DNA of 11,020 nucleotides, from contig SIAT01000046.1 in NCBI GenBank assembly GCA_009691645.1, forward strand, positions 1 to 11,020, given 5' to 3'. Positions 1 to 6,802 of this stretch are shown here, piece after piece. The notes beneath the pieces were generated by a model. That model had not been told where the DNA came from. It made no database searches and worked only from the letters and a program-made list of their open reading frames with translations. The DNA is from Pedosphaera sp. GTDB lineage: Bacteria > Verrucomicrobiota > Verrucomicrobiia > Limisphaerales > SIAT01. A program made the position numbers and the translations under genes. How positions within the stretch are numbered: position 1 is the stretch's first letter; each line of letters starts with the position of its first letter.

Positions 1-47
1 AGCGCTTCGGTCCGGCCGACCTGCGCTTCTTCGCTCCGCAACACTGA
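1..47 (+). CDS. C-terminal fragment of an unidentified upstream gene (partial)
   Basis: Reading from base 3 gives 14 codons (RFGPADLRFFAPQH) and then TGA at 45-47. The composition and an ending 13 nt before the next ATG make a real gene end plausible, and the two genes would then be co-directional. I do not recognise the family from so short a piece. The other two plus frames are also open here, so the frame choice is not proven. Confidence 0.35.
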   Translation, partial: RFGPADLRFFAPQH

Positions 48-60
48 CTCGCAAATCCTC

Positions 61-1056
61 ATGCACGAACCGCGTCTTGTGCTGGCCGGCGGCAGGGGAT
101 TTCTCGGCCAAGTGTTGGCGAAATATTTTCAAGCGCTCGGCTGGGAAGTCGTCATCCTCACGCGGCGGCCATCAGCACCCTCGGTTAATTCCACCGCGCC
201 CGAGGTTCACTGGAACGGCGAGAAGTTGGGCGATTGGACGTGTGAATTGGAGGGCTCAACGGCCGTGATAAACCTGTCCGGCCGCACGGTGGATTGTCGC
301 TACACGGCGAAGCACCAACGCGAGATCATGGATTCGCGTCTGAACTCAACGCGGATTCTTGGTGAAGCGATTGCGCGTTGCAACAATCCGCCGAGCGTTT
401 GGTTGAACGCCGGCACAGCCACGATCTACAAACACACGCTCGGTCCAGCTTGGGATGAATCGGGCGAGATCGGCGCGACTTCGGCTGCGAAGGACGAGTT
501 TTCCGTCGAGGTGGCGCGCGCTTGGGAAGAGACTTTCAACGCCGCGATCACCCCGCACACACGCAAAGTTACCCTGCGCTCGGCGATGGTGCTCGGCAAT
601 GGGCCGAACAGCGTCTTCCCAGTGCTGCGGCGCTTGGCGCGGCTTGGACTCGGTGGACCGATGGGCAGCGGCCGGCAATTTGTTTCCTGGATTCACGAGC
701 TCGATTTTTGTCGCGCCATAGAGTGGCTCGTCGCGCGCGAGGATTTCAGCGGGCCTGTGAACATCGTCGCGCCGAACCCGCTGTCGAATGCCGAGATGAT
801 GCGCCTATTCCGTGAACTCGTGGGCGCGCCGATCGGCCTTCCGGCGTCGGAATGGATGCTGGAGCTGGGCGCGTTCTTTCTGCGCACGGAGACGGAGTTG
901 GTCATCAAGAGCCGGCGTGTGGTGCCGACACGGCTGTTGGCGGGTGGCTTTGAATTCCGTTTCCAAACGATGCGCGAGGCACTGCTGGATTTGAACGCAA
1001 AGAAAGGTCGTCGCTCCAGAGCGGTTTCACGCCACGCTTTCTTTGCGATGCCGTGA
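61..1056 (+). CDS. TIGR01777-family NAD(P)-dependent epimerase/reductase (SDR39U1/YfcH-like)
   Basis: This is a cytoplasmic extended/atypical short-chain dehydrogenase-like protein of 331 aa. The N-terminal Rossmann fold carries GGRGFLG (residues 10-16), the GxxGxxG dinucleotide-binding loop. The family blocks INLSGR (70-75), DSRLNSTRIL (91-100) and SGRQFVSWIHELDFCRAI (203-220) are all present. The C-terminal part, about 255-312 (KSRRVVPTRLLAGGFEF), matches the DUF1731 domain that closes this family. The usual SAVGYYG stretch is replaced by TATIYKHT (119-126), a variant in which Tyr123 is the likely active-site Tyr. The substrate is unknown for most members; links to cell division or sugar-nucleotide metabolism are only guesses. 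The protein is about 20-30 residues longer than usual because of a basic tail after residue 312. The ATG at 61 gives a complete Rossmann start; no Shine-Dalgarno sequence precedes it. Confidence 0.9.
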   Translation: MHEPRLVLAGGRGFLGQVLAKYFQALGWEVVILTRRPSAPSVNSTAPEVHWNGEKLGDWTCELEGSTAVINLSGRTVDCRYTAKHQREIMDSRLNSTRILGEAIARCNNPPSVWLNAGTATIYKHTLGPAWDESGEIGATSAAKDEFSVEVARAWEETFNAAITPHTRKVTLRSAMVLGNGPNSVFPVLRRLARLGLGGPMGSGRQFVSWIHELDFCRAIEWLVAREDFSGPVNIVAPNPLSNAEMMRLFRELVGAPIGLPASEWMLELGAFFLRTETELVIKSRRVVPTRLLAGGFEFRFQTMREALLDLNAKKGRRSRAVSRHAFFAMP

Positions 1057-1088
1057 AGTCCTGAAGTCCGTCAGCGTGGCGGCGCGTT

Positions 1089-3434
1089 TTACTTCTCAGG
1101 CCAATTCAAGTGGCGTCGGAGAAACTCGAATGTGCCGACGCCGTTTATTGTGTGCGGGCCGTTGAAGAACTCGATGGCCGTCCGTTCCGGAAAGCCGAGC
1201 CGCGCGTAAAGCCGGCGCACCTTCGCGTATTCGTAGGCGACCTGCTCGTCGATGCCCACGCCGTCGTCGTGCCCGCGCTCGACCATGAACGGCCGCGGTG
1301 CAATCAGCGCGGACATCTCGGCGTAGTTGAACGTGTGGCCGAGGTTGAATTCGTAAATCTCGTATTCGTTCGTGAACATGTAGCTGTAACGTCCACTGGT
1401 CGTCGCGTTCTTCTCCACCCATTCGTTGAAGTCAGCCGAGCAGATTGAGAGACAGTAGCGGTCGAGCAACGCCGGCACGCGCATCGCCGTTTTGCCACCA
1501 TACGAGAGGCCGTAGAAGGCGATGCGTTTGGGATCCACGAACGGCTGCGCGGAAAGCCAGTCGAGGATACGGTCGTGTTGGGCGAGAATGACCGAGAAGA
1601 GTGATTTGCCAAGCGGGTTGGCTTTGCGTTGAAGCACACGGAAGGCGTCCTGACCGCGGTAGGGATTGTGCGGCGCGAAGACGATGTAGCCCTGCTCAGC
1701 CAACCGCGCCGCGAAGCCTTTGTAATAAACGAACGCGCGATCTTTCGGATCGGTCGTGACCACGTCGGCCGGCACACCTTCGAGGCCGTGCTGGCAGACG
1801 ACGACCGGTCGCCGCTCGCCGGGCTTCAGATCTTTGGGCAGGAGCAGATGGCCCCACGCGAAAACCTCCGGCCACACATCCAGCGTGATCTCGTAGCTGG
1901 CCCATTTCGGCGTGTCCTGAATCTTGCGCGACAGCGGATTTGCCGGAAGCGTGGCGGCAGGGAAACGCCCGATGACTTCGTCCCACAGATTACTGCGATA
2001 AGTTTGCGTGGCTGCGTGCCAGTTTGTGGCGGGCTTGATGCGGTTCCAGAAAAACTCATCACGCGCGCGCGCCGAGAGGCGCATCAACCGCTGCACGTGC
2101 TCCTCCAGTTCCTTCACCGCGCGGCGCTGGCGTTGCTGCGGATCGAACACCTTGCGTGCGTCCGCAGGCAGCATTTTCGTGAGCGCCGCCGGCTTGGTTT
2201 TGATTTCCAATCCTTCAAAGAACGCGGCGAGCGCCGCATCGCTCATCGGTGTGGCAAAAGGTTTTTCTTTGTCGTGGATGAACTCGATTGCAGGCACGAC
2301 GTTCCGCTGGCCGGCGAAGAACATTTGCGCGCGCGCGACCTCGCTCTTCACTAAATCGAAGGCGGGCGTGGTCCATTTGCCCGGCGCGGCGCCGGCGCGG
2401 CCGGGAGAGGGTGCGGGCGGGCCGCTGATCTTCGGCGGGACGCTGTGTTCGATGACGAGCCGGCGCGGGGCGATGAGACTGGCAATCTCGGCATCGCCGA
2501 ACTCACGCAACTGGCCGAAGACATTGCGGTAGATCGGCTCGCTCCAGGTGTTCTCCCGCGAATCGAAGTAACCGCTCACGAGCGTCGCGTCCACGCGCAG
2601 ATCGAGCGCGGCGGTGTGCAGTGCAATCAACGCGCCCTCGGCGAAACCCACGATACCGATCTTCAGCGGTTTGGTGTCCGGTTGCTTGTTTTCGGAGACG
2701 AACCAATCCACCGCCGCGAGCGCCTTCTGCACTTCGTAGCCGATGATGTGCCGGCCCATCTCGAATGCCTGCCGGTAAATCCATTCGCGGTGCGGCTGGT
2801 TTGTGTTGCGGCCGACGAGGTCGCTGCCGGACCAGGTCGCCTGCCGATCCACGAGCACCGGCGCGAGTATTTGGCAGCCGTTTTCGGCGAGACGACGGAT
2901 CCACTGCTGCTGCGGTGGCAAGCCGATGGCGAGGCCGGCGAGTTGTTCCGGTGTCTGATCCGCATCGGTCAGCGCGACGATGCGCGCGGTGATCTTTCCT
3001 TTTGGCTCGATGAGAAGTCCTTCGGCAAACACGCCTTCCAACACGGGCCAGCGCACGGCGAAGATGCTGTAACTGTCGGTCTCGGCCACCAGCGCGCTGG
3101 TCGTGCCGATGGCGTTAAACTCCGGCGCGAGGAACGTCACGCGGGCATCCACCACGCCGATCGCCTTGCGCAGATGGTCACGGTTCGGTTGGACGGATTT
3201 CTCGTACGTGTCGCGCGATTTCAAATCCCGCCGCCACAGCTCCGCACGGTTGGTGGCCGCAGCGGCGGTCTCGCCCATCAGAAACCGGTCGATACCCGCG
3301 ACCATCTGCGCCGAGAGATCCCCTTCGCGCGTGAGCGGCCGCGTGCCGGCCAAAGGCGCTTCGGCACCGGGCAGTGCAGTGGCTAGGAGGGCGACGGCGA
3401 ACAGGAAAGCGAATCGGCGAAGGTGTGGGTTCAT
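1089..3434 (-). CDS. Secreted tandem alpha/beta hydrolase (acetyl-xylan-esterase / dienelactone-hydrolase-like), first domain inactive
   Basis: A 781-aa exported protein with two alpha/beta-hydrolase domains. I start it at the ATG 3432-3434, because this gives a normal signal peptide: MNPHLRR, a hydrophobic core, then AEA at 24-26 as a signal peptidase I site. The in-frame ATG at 3464 would add ten polar residues in front. Domain 1 (about 100-340) has GFAEG (263-267) at the nucleophile elbow, so the Ser of GxSxG is Ala265. Domain 2 (about 470-781) has an oxyanion-type CQHG and GLSYGG with Ser644. It also has GHDDG (Asp723 or Asp724) and NGPHTI with His761, a complete triad. A Pro/Gly/Ala-rich linker (about 335-353) joins them. 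Likely role: hydrolysis of an ester, perhaps acetylated polysaccharide; the substrate is inferred, and annotation as a prolyl-oligopeptidase-like peptidase is the main alternative. The gene converges on the epimerase gene with a 32-nt gap. Confidence 0.85.
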   Translation of the reverse strand: MNPHLRRFAFLFAVALLATALPGAEAPLAGTRPLTREGDLSAQMVAGIDRFLMGETAAAATNRAELWRRDLKSRDTYEKSVQPNRDHLRKAIGVVDARVTFLAPEFNAIGTTSALVAETDSYSIFAVRWPVLEGVFAEGLLIEPKGKITARIVALTDADQTPEQLAGLAIGLPPQQQWIRRLAENGCQILAPVLVDRQATWSGSDLVGRNTNQPHREWIYRQAFEMGRHIIGYEVQKALAAVDWFVSENKQPDTKPLKIGIVGFAEGALIALHTAALDLRVDATLVSGYFDSRENTWSEPIYRNVFGQLREFGDAEIASLIAPRRLVIEHSVPPKISGPPAPSPGRAGAAPGKWTTPAFDLVKSEVARAQMFFAGQRNVVPAIEFIHDKEKPFATPMSDAALAAFFEGLEIKTKPAALTKMLPADARKVFDPQQRQRRAVKELEEHVQRLMRLSARARDEFFWNRIKPATNWHAATQTYRSNLWDEVIGRFPAATLPANPLSRKIQDTPKWASYEITLDVWPEVFAWGHLLLPKDLKPGERRPVVVCQHGLEGVPADVVTTDPKDRAFVYYKGFAARLAEQGYIVFAPHNPYRGQDAFRVLQRKANPLGKSLFSVILAQHDRILDWLSAQPFVDPKRIAFYGLSYGGKTAMRVPALLDRYCLSICSADFNEWVEKNATTSGRYSYMFTNEYEIYEFNLGHTFNYAEMSALIAPRPFMVERGHDDGVGIDEQVAYEYAKVRRLYARLGFPERTAIEFFNGPHTINGVGTFEFLRRHLNWPEK
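2380..2430. repeat. GC-rich tandem/palindromic tract inside the hydrolase linker
   Basis: CGGCGCGGC occurs at 2382-2390 and again at 2393-2401 (period 11), and the palindrome GCGCCGGCGC lies at 2389-2398. A G-rich run continues to about 2425. On the minus strand it encodes the Pro/Gly/Ala-rich linker between the two hydrolase domains and stays in frame. It could be simple slippage in a flexible linker or a small inserted repeat; one copy cannot decide. Confidence 0.4.
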
Positions 3435-3563
3435 GGGTGCGTGCTTGTGCGTGCGACATGGCAACAGGGCGTCGCGAAGCTGTCAAAGTTTTCCGTTACT
3501 GAGAAGAGGGCCGGGAGCTATTTTTGTCGTGCCGAAGCAAATAAATTGAATTAACATCCATGC
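3435..3563. other. Divergent intergenic region between hydrolase and envelope operon
   Basis: This is the only divergent gap in the window, so it must hold promoters for both directions. Its right half is clearly richer in A/T than the flanking genes, for example at 3519-3558. For the plus strand two weak options exist: TTACTG (3496-3501) with TATTTT (3519-3524) at 17-nt spacing, or TTGTCG (3524-3529) with TGAATT (3547-3552). The second would give an almost leaderless mRNA. No operator-like symmetry or riboswitch was recognised. No Shine-Dalgarno sequence lies before either start codon. Confidence 0.45.
3458..3486 (-). promoter_or_regulatory. Candidate sigma70-like promoter for the tandem hydrolase
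   Basis: On the minus strand a perfect TTGACA (-35) lies at 3486-3481. After 17 nt a weak -10 hexamer TGCCAT follows at 3463-3458. Transcription would begin near 3451. That is just upstream of the chosen start codon at 3434 and downstream of the alternative ATG at 3464, so the promoter, if real, supports the shorter protein. The -10 is poor (3 of 6 matches). Confidence 0.3.
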
Positions 3564-4265
3564 ATGTCGAAGCAGCGTAAACGCCCCTTCATCACTGCCG
3601 CCATCGTGCTGGTGGCGGTCTGGGCCCTGGCGTGGTCTGGTTATTCCATGGCACAGCGGTCGAAGGTGACGCCAGAAAAGGTGCGCGAATATCTCGTGGC
3701 TGTGGACCTCGAGAAACTTTCGCCGGCTGAGCGCCAGCAGGCGATCCAAAAGCTCGCCTCGATGGTGAATCAACTCCCGAATCAGGAGCGCCGCGAACTG
3801 CGCGGAGACGTGACCACTGGAAAACGCCTCAACCTCGGCGCGACTAATAATGCACCCACGACCAACTCGAGCGACGGCGGCACGAACCGCCCCCCTCGCG
3901 ACGTCAACGGCGATCGCTGGTTCAAGCAGATGAACGACGACGAGAAAGCGATGTTCATCGAGGCCACTTTCCCCACCGGCTTCAAGCGGATGATCGAGGC
4001 GTTCGAAAAGCTCCCCTCGGAGCAGCGCCAGAAAGCTGTGGCCGAAGCATTGAAGCGCCTCCGCGACGCGCGCGCGAAAGGGCAGTTGCCCGGCGCTCCC
4101 GTCAAACCCAATGACTCGCCCATCAGCAAGGAACTGCAGGACAAGATTACCGCTGTCGGCTTGAAGACCTTCTACAGCCAAAGTTCCGCCCAAACCAAAG
4201 CAGAGCTGGCGCCGTTGCTCGATGAATTGCAGCGCGCCATGCAGAGTGGCCGCGCCTTCCGCTGA
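3564..4265 (+). CDS. Membrane-anchored periplasmic protein of unknown function
   Basis: I do not recognise a named family. The 233-aa product starts with a basic stretch (MSKQRKRP), followed by one hydrophobic segment at about 10-30. No clear cleavage site follows, so it is probably an inner-membrane anchor with the rest in the periplasm. Two similar helical charged stretches are visible: KLSPAERQQAIQKL (51-64, continuing to about 80) and KLPSEQRQKAVAEALKRL (149-166). They share the pattern KL(S/P)xxxRQxA. Between them lies a low-complexity Thr/Asn/Gly/Asp-rich linker (about 83-114) and a conserved-looking WFKQMNDDEKAMFIEATFP block (119-137). It is the first gene of a compact unit with a pseudopilin and an ABC exporter, so an envelope role is likely, but no function should be assigned. 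A second ATG lies 4 nt upstream at 3560 but is out of frame. Confidence 0.8.
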   Translation: MSKQRKRPFITAAIVLVAVWALAWSGYSMAQRSKVTPEKVREYLVAVDLEKLSPAERQQAIQKLASMVNQLPNQERRELRGDVTTGKRLNLGATNNAPTTNSSDGGTNRPPRDVNGDRWFKQMNDDEKAMFIEATFPTGFKRMIEAFEKLPSEQRQKAVAEALKRLRDARAKGQLPGAPVKPNDSPISKELQDKITAVGLKTFYSQSSAQTKAELAPLLDELQRAMQSGRAFR

Positions 4266-4270
4266 ACCCG

Positions 4271-4843
4271 ATGCGCCTCACTCTCCCATTTCCAGTGCGC
4301 CGTTCCCGAGTCGGCTTCACGCTCATCGAGATGCTCGTCGTCATCGCTATCATCGGCATTCTCGCCTCGCTGCTGCTGCCGGCCTTCGCGCAGGCGAAGG
4401 AGCGCGCGCGTGTGGCCAAGTGTCTCTCGAACTTGAAGCAAATCGGCTTCGCCATACAGACCTACGTGCTGGATAACGACAACCGCATGCCGGTGCTGTT
4501 CGATCGGCCTGTGGGGATGCCACCGGTCGGCAACTCGATGGACGTGGTGCTCTTGAAACACGCCGGCAATAATGTGCAGGTGTTCAAATGCCCCTCGGAT
4601 CGTGAGCGCACTTTCGAGCTGACCGGATCGAGCTACTCGTGGAACGTCTTCATCAACGGCCAACCGGCCGACGCCCTCAAGGTTCTGAACCTTTCGCTGA
4701 GCGACACCGAGATCCCCATCTTCTTCGACAAAGACAAATTCCACACCCCGCTTGGTGACGACAAGGATGTGAACTACCTGTACGCCGATGGAAACATCAA
4801 GAACCAGCTCGTCATCGGTGGCTCAATCCTGCCGAGGCCGTGA
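4271..4843 (+). CDS. Pseudopilin (prepilin N-terminal methylation domain, type II secretion/type IV pilus class)
   Basis: The 190-aa protein has a classical class III prepilin signal. A basic leader (RRSRVG) is followed by GFTLIE, with cleavage expected between Gly15 and Phe16, and Glu20 is the conserved Glu+5. The hydrophobic helix runs from about 17 to 39 (MLVVIAIIGILASLLLPAF) and continues amphipathically (AKERARVAKCLSNLKQIG), as in G/H-type pseudopilins of PVC bacteria. Two cysteines (Cys51 and Cys107 in KCPSD) could form a disulfide. Near the C-terminus YLYADGN (169-175) matches the end of the H-X9-DG processing-associated domain, but the position of the His (163) is Asp. It would be processed by a prepilin peptidase not encoded here. 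It starts 5 nt after the preceding gene without a Shine-Dalgarno sequence. Its stop overlaps the start of the ABC ATPase gene (GTGA), so translational coupling is likely. Confidence 0.93.
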   Translation: MRLTLPFPVRRSRVGFTLIEMLVVIAIIGILASLLLPAFAQAKERARVAKCLSNLKQIGFAIQTYVLDNDNRMPVLFDRPVGMPPVGNSMDVVLLKHAGNNVQVFKCPSDRERTFELTGSSYSWNVFINGQPADALKVLNLSLSDTEIPIFFDKDKFHTPLGDDKDVNYLYADGNIKNQLVIGGSILPRP

Positions 4844-5760
4844 TCGCGCTGCAACAACTCTCCAAGAAGTTCGGTGACCGCTGGGCGTTGCGCCCGCTGG
4901 ATCTGTCAGTGTCGCACGGCGAGATTTTCGGCTTGCTCGGTCATAACGGCGCGGGCAAAAGCACGGCCATCGGGATGATGCTCGGGCAAGTCTGGCCGAC
5001 CGGCGGCGAGGCGCACATTTGTGGGCACGACGTGGCCATCGACCGCCGACTCGCGCTCCACAAGGTCGGTGCGATCTTCGAGACACCCGTCTTCTACGAT
5101 TACCTCAGCGGCTGGAGGAATCTCGAGCTGCTCAGCCAATACACAGCCCCTACCCCGCCCGCGCGGCTGCGCGAAGTGATCGAATGGGTCGGACTCACCG
5201 GCCGCGAGAAATCGAAGGTCAAGACCTACTCCCACGGCATGCGCACCCGGCTCGCCTTGGCCCAGGCATTGCTCCCCAACCCGGAGCTTCTGATTCTCGA
5301 CGAGCCGAGCGACGGCCTCGACCCCGAGGGCATTCACGAAATGCGCCAGACCATCCTCCGCCTGCGTCACGAGTTGGGCCTCACCATCCTGCTCTCCTCC
5401 CATTTATTGAACGAAGTGGAACAACTCTGCACGCGCATCGCCGTCCTGAACAAAGGCGTGAAAGTCTTCGACGGCACATTGGAGCAAATCCGCCAGAGCC
5501 GCCACGGCTGGGTGCGGCTGCGCGTCGGCGACTTCGCCGCGGCGGTGGCGGACCTGACGGCCCAGCAGCTCGTGGTCGATACGCACGATGGTTCCCACGT
5601 GGTCCTGCTCCCCGGTGTGGACACCGACGCCCTCGTGCGGCGGTTGGTGGAACAGGGGATGCGGGTGTTCGAGATCGTCCGTGAGGAGCAGACGCTCGAA
5701 GGGTTCTACCTGGAGTTGATGAAGAAGAAAGAAACGCCCGGCGTGCCGGCGCGGGATTGA
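4840..5760 (+). CDS. ABC transporter ATP-binding protein (ABC-2 export type)
   Basis: A 306-aa cytoplasmic ATPase that powers the permease encoded directly downstream. Walker A is GHNGAGKST (34-42, Lys40). The Q-loop position has Glu (IFETPVFYDYLSG, Glu81). The signature is YSHGMRTRLALAQAL (130-144). Walker B is LLILDEPSDGLD (150-161, catalytic Glu155) and the switch His is His188 in LLSSHLL. Glu in the Q-loop and YSxGM in place of LSGGQ are usual for the BcrA/CcmA/NatA-like drug, lantibiotic and ABC-2 exporter group. The C-terminal 100 residues form the accessory domain common in that group. The start is GTG at 4840, overlapping the pseudopilin stop by 4 nt. GAGG at 4834-4837 is too close to be a good ribosome site, so reinitiation is more likely. 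The substrate cannot be read from the sequence. Confidence 0.95.
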   Translation: MIALQQLSKKFGDRWALRPLDLSVSHGEIFGLLGHNGAGKSTAIGMMLGQVWPTGGEAHICGHDVAIDRRLALHKVGAIFETPVFYDYLSGWRNLELLSQYTAPTPPARLREVIEWVGLTGREKSKVKTYSHGMRTRLALAQALLPNPELLILDEPSDGLDPEGIHEMRQTILRLRHELGLTILLSSHLLNEVEQLCTRIAVLNKGVKVFDGTLEQIRQSRHGWVRLRVGDFAAAVADLTAQQLVVDTHDGSHVVLLPGVDTDALVRRLVEQGMRVFEIVREEQTLEGFYLELMKKKETPGVPARD

Positions 5761-5763
5761 TTT

Positions 5764-6600
5764 ATGTTCTGGCTTCAACTGCGCGGCGAACTCTGGAAGC
5801 TCTTCGGCAAGAAGCGCACGTACATCGGTTTCGGCATGTTCCTCCTGGCGCAGAACATCGTGGCGCTCGTCTTCCGCTTCTCGAACGCCTCGCGCGAAAT
5901 GGTCCGCACGCTCGAGGGGAACAGCTACGTGGCCACGTATTACATCTCCAGTCTGACCATCGCGACGATCATGCTCTTTCCCATCGCCTACATGCTGATG
6001 CCGCTCTACGTCTCCCTCGTCGGCGGAGACCTCGTCGCGAAGGAGGCGGAAGATGGCACGCTGCGAATGATCCTCTCCCGGCCGGTCACGCGCGTGCGGT
6101 TGCTGTTGCTCAAGTGGATCGCCGGCGCACTCTTCTCCCTGCTCCTCGTCTTCGCGCTGGGGATATTCGGCGTCGCATTCGCCGCGCTTTGGTTTCCGTG
6201 GGGCGGGATGTTCGTCTTCATCCCCGGCGAAGTCTTTAGCGTCTTCGGCCCGGAAGAAGGCCTCTACCACTTCACCATCGCCCACATCATGCTCTGGGTG
6301 ACAGCCGTCACGGTGATGGGCCTCGCCTTCATGTTCTCCTGCTTCAACGTCAAGCCCGCCGCGGCCACCGTGCTGGCGCTCTCGTTCGTCTTCCTCAACT
6401 TCATCCTGATGAACATCCCGTTCTTCAAAGAGATCCAGCACTGGTTCTTCACCTACCACCTGAACCTCTGGCAAGGGATGCTCGTCGAGCCGATCCTGTG
6501 GTGGAAAGTGGGCAGCTCCCTCACCGTGCTGGTGGCGTTCAACATCACCTTCTTCGTCATCGGCAGCACCGCCTTCCAAGTCCGCGACATCAAGTCGTAA
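5764..6600 (+). CDS. ABC-2 type transporter permease
   Basis: A 278-aa integral membrane protein, partner of the upstream ATPase. About six hydrophobic segments are visible (roughly 20-38, 62-86, 114-142, 172-193, 200-218 and 250-268). Between the second and third lies the ABC-2 hallmark GGDLVAKEAEDGTLRMILS (87-105), followed by RPVTRVRLLLLKW. This is the cytosolic coupling segment typical of NatB/ABC-2 permeases. A single half-size permease implies a homodimer with two ATPase copies. The gap to the ATPase stop is 3 nt. GGGA at 5753-5756, 7 nt before the ATG, is the only weak Shine-Dalgarno-like sequence at a workable distance in the window. Likely job: export or membrane extraction of an unknown substrate; gliding, lipid, drug or peptide roles are all possible. 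Confidence 0.93.
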   Translation: MFWLQLRGELWKLFGKKRTYIGFGMFLLAQNIVALVFRFSNASREMVRTLEGNSYVATYYISSLTIATIMLFPIAYMLMPLYVSLVGGDLVAKEAEDGTLRMILSRPVTRVRLLLLKWIAGALFSLLLVFALGIFGVAFAALWFPWGGMFVFIPGEVFSVFGPEEGLYHFTIAHIMLWVTAVTVMGLAFMFSCFNVKPAAATVLALSFVFLNFILMNIPFFKEIQHWFFTYHLNLWQGMLVEPILWWKVGSSLTVLVAFNITFFVIGSTAFQVRDIKS

Positions 6601-6802
6601 GACGAGTTTTCACCAAGTCTGATTGGACTGGGCACGGATAGTAGGATAAAAACTCCAACAACCCATCCGTGTCTTGTCCGTTGTCTACCTCTGTAAAACT
6701 CTCCGCTCGATCTGCGGCTCAGTGGAGGAAGATTTTATCCGGACACTGATGGAATCGCAGAAAGCATTTCTCCAAAAAAACGCGAGGCGATGATGGAAAA
6801 AG
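6601..6802. other. Convergent intergenic spacer with inverted repeats
   Basis: The spacer has 202 bases between the ends of the permease (+) and phosphohexomutase (-) genes, with no convincing gene. It contains a 15-bp imperfect hairpin (6625-6679) and a second inverted pair, GGATAAAA (6644-6651) with TTTTATCC (6733-6740). It also has a small CCGC/GCGG hairpin near 6703-6717 and an A7 run near 6775. Phrases such as CACGGAT, ATCCGTGTC and GGACACTGATGG resemble the intergenic repeat sequences scattered in some Verrucomicrobia genomes. That resemblance is from memory and has not been tested. Confidence 0.5.
6625..6679. repeat. Imperfect 15-bp inverted repeat (hairpin, possible transcription end)
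   Basis: GGACTGGGCACGGAT (6625-6639) faces ATCCGTGTCTTGTCC (6665-6679) across a 25-nt loop. As plus-strand RNA this gives 12 Watson-Crick pairs, two G-U pairs and one mismatch. It sits 24 nt after the permease stop, a good place for a 3'-end hairpin. No U-run follows on either strand, so a classical intrinsic terminator is not supported. RNA stabilisation or a repeat element are the alternatives. Confidence 0.45.

Noticed and set aside
1057..1088. Possible terminator in the 32-nt convergent gap
   Set aside because: Only a 4-bp CTGA/TCAG stem without a following T-run is visible, which is too weak to call.
2445..3386. Plus-strand open frame (313 codons) opposite the tandem hydrolase
   Set aside because: It is antisense to a gene with a signal peptide and a full catalytic triad. 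No motif or start context supports it.
3435..3464. Upstream ATG at 3464 as start of the hydrolase
   Set aside because: It would put ten polar residues before the signal peptide and would overlap a candidate promoter. The ATG at 3434 gives a standard export signal.
3483..4193. Minus-strand open frame opposite the anchored protein gene
   Set aside because: It is the complement of a gene that fits a compact operon. The product has no recognisable features and would leave the operon without its first gene.
4840..5760. Non-canonical ABC signature and Q-loop as signs of a dead ATPase
   Set aside because: YSxGM and Glu at the Q-loop position are usual in ABC-2 exporter ATPases, and Walker A, Walker B Glu155 and His188 are intact.
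5404..6579. Long minus-strand open frame (391 codons) opposite the ABC ATPase and permease genes
   Set aside because: The product is rich in His, Glu, Asp and Arg with no domain, as expected for the complement of hydrophobic, GC-rich codons. Both genes on the other strand have clear family motifs.
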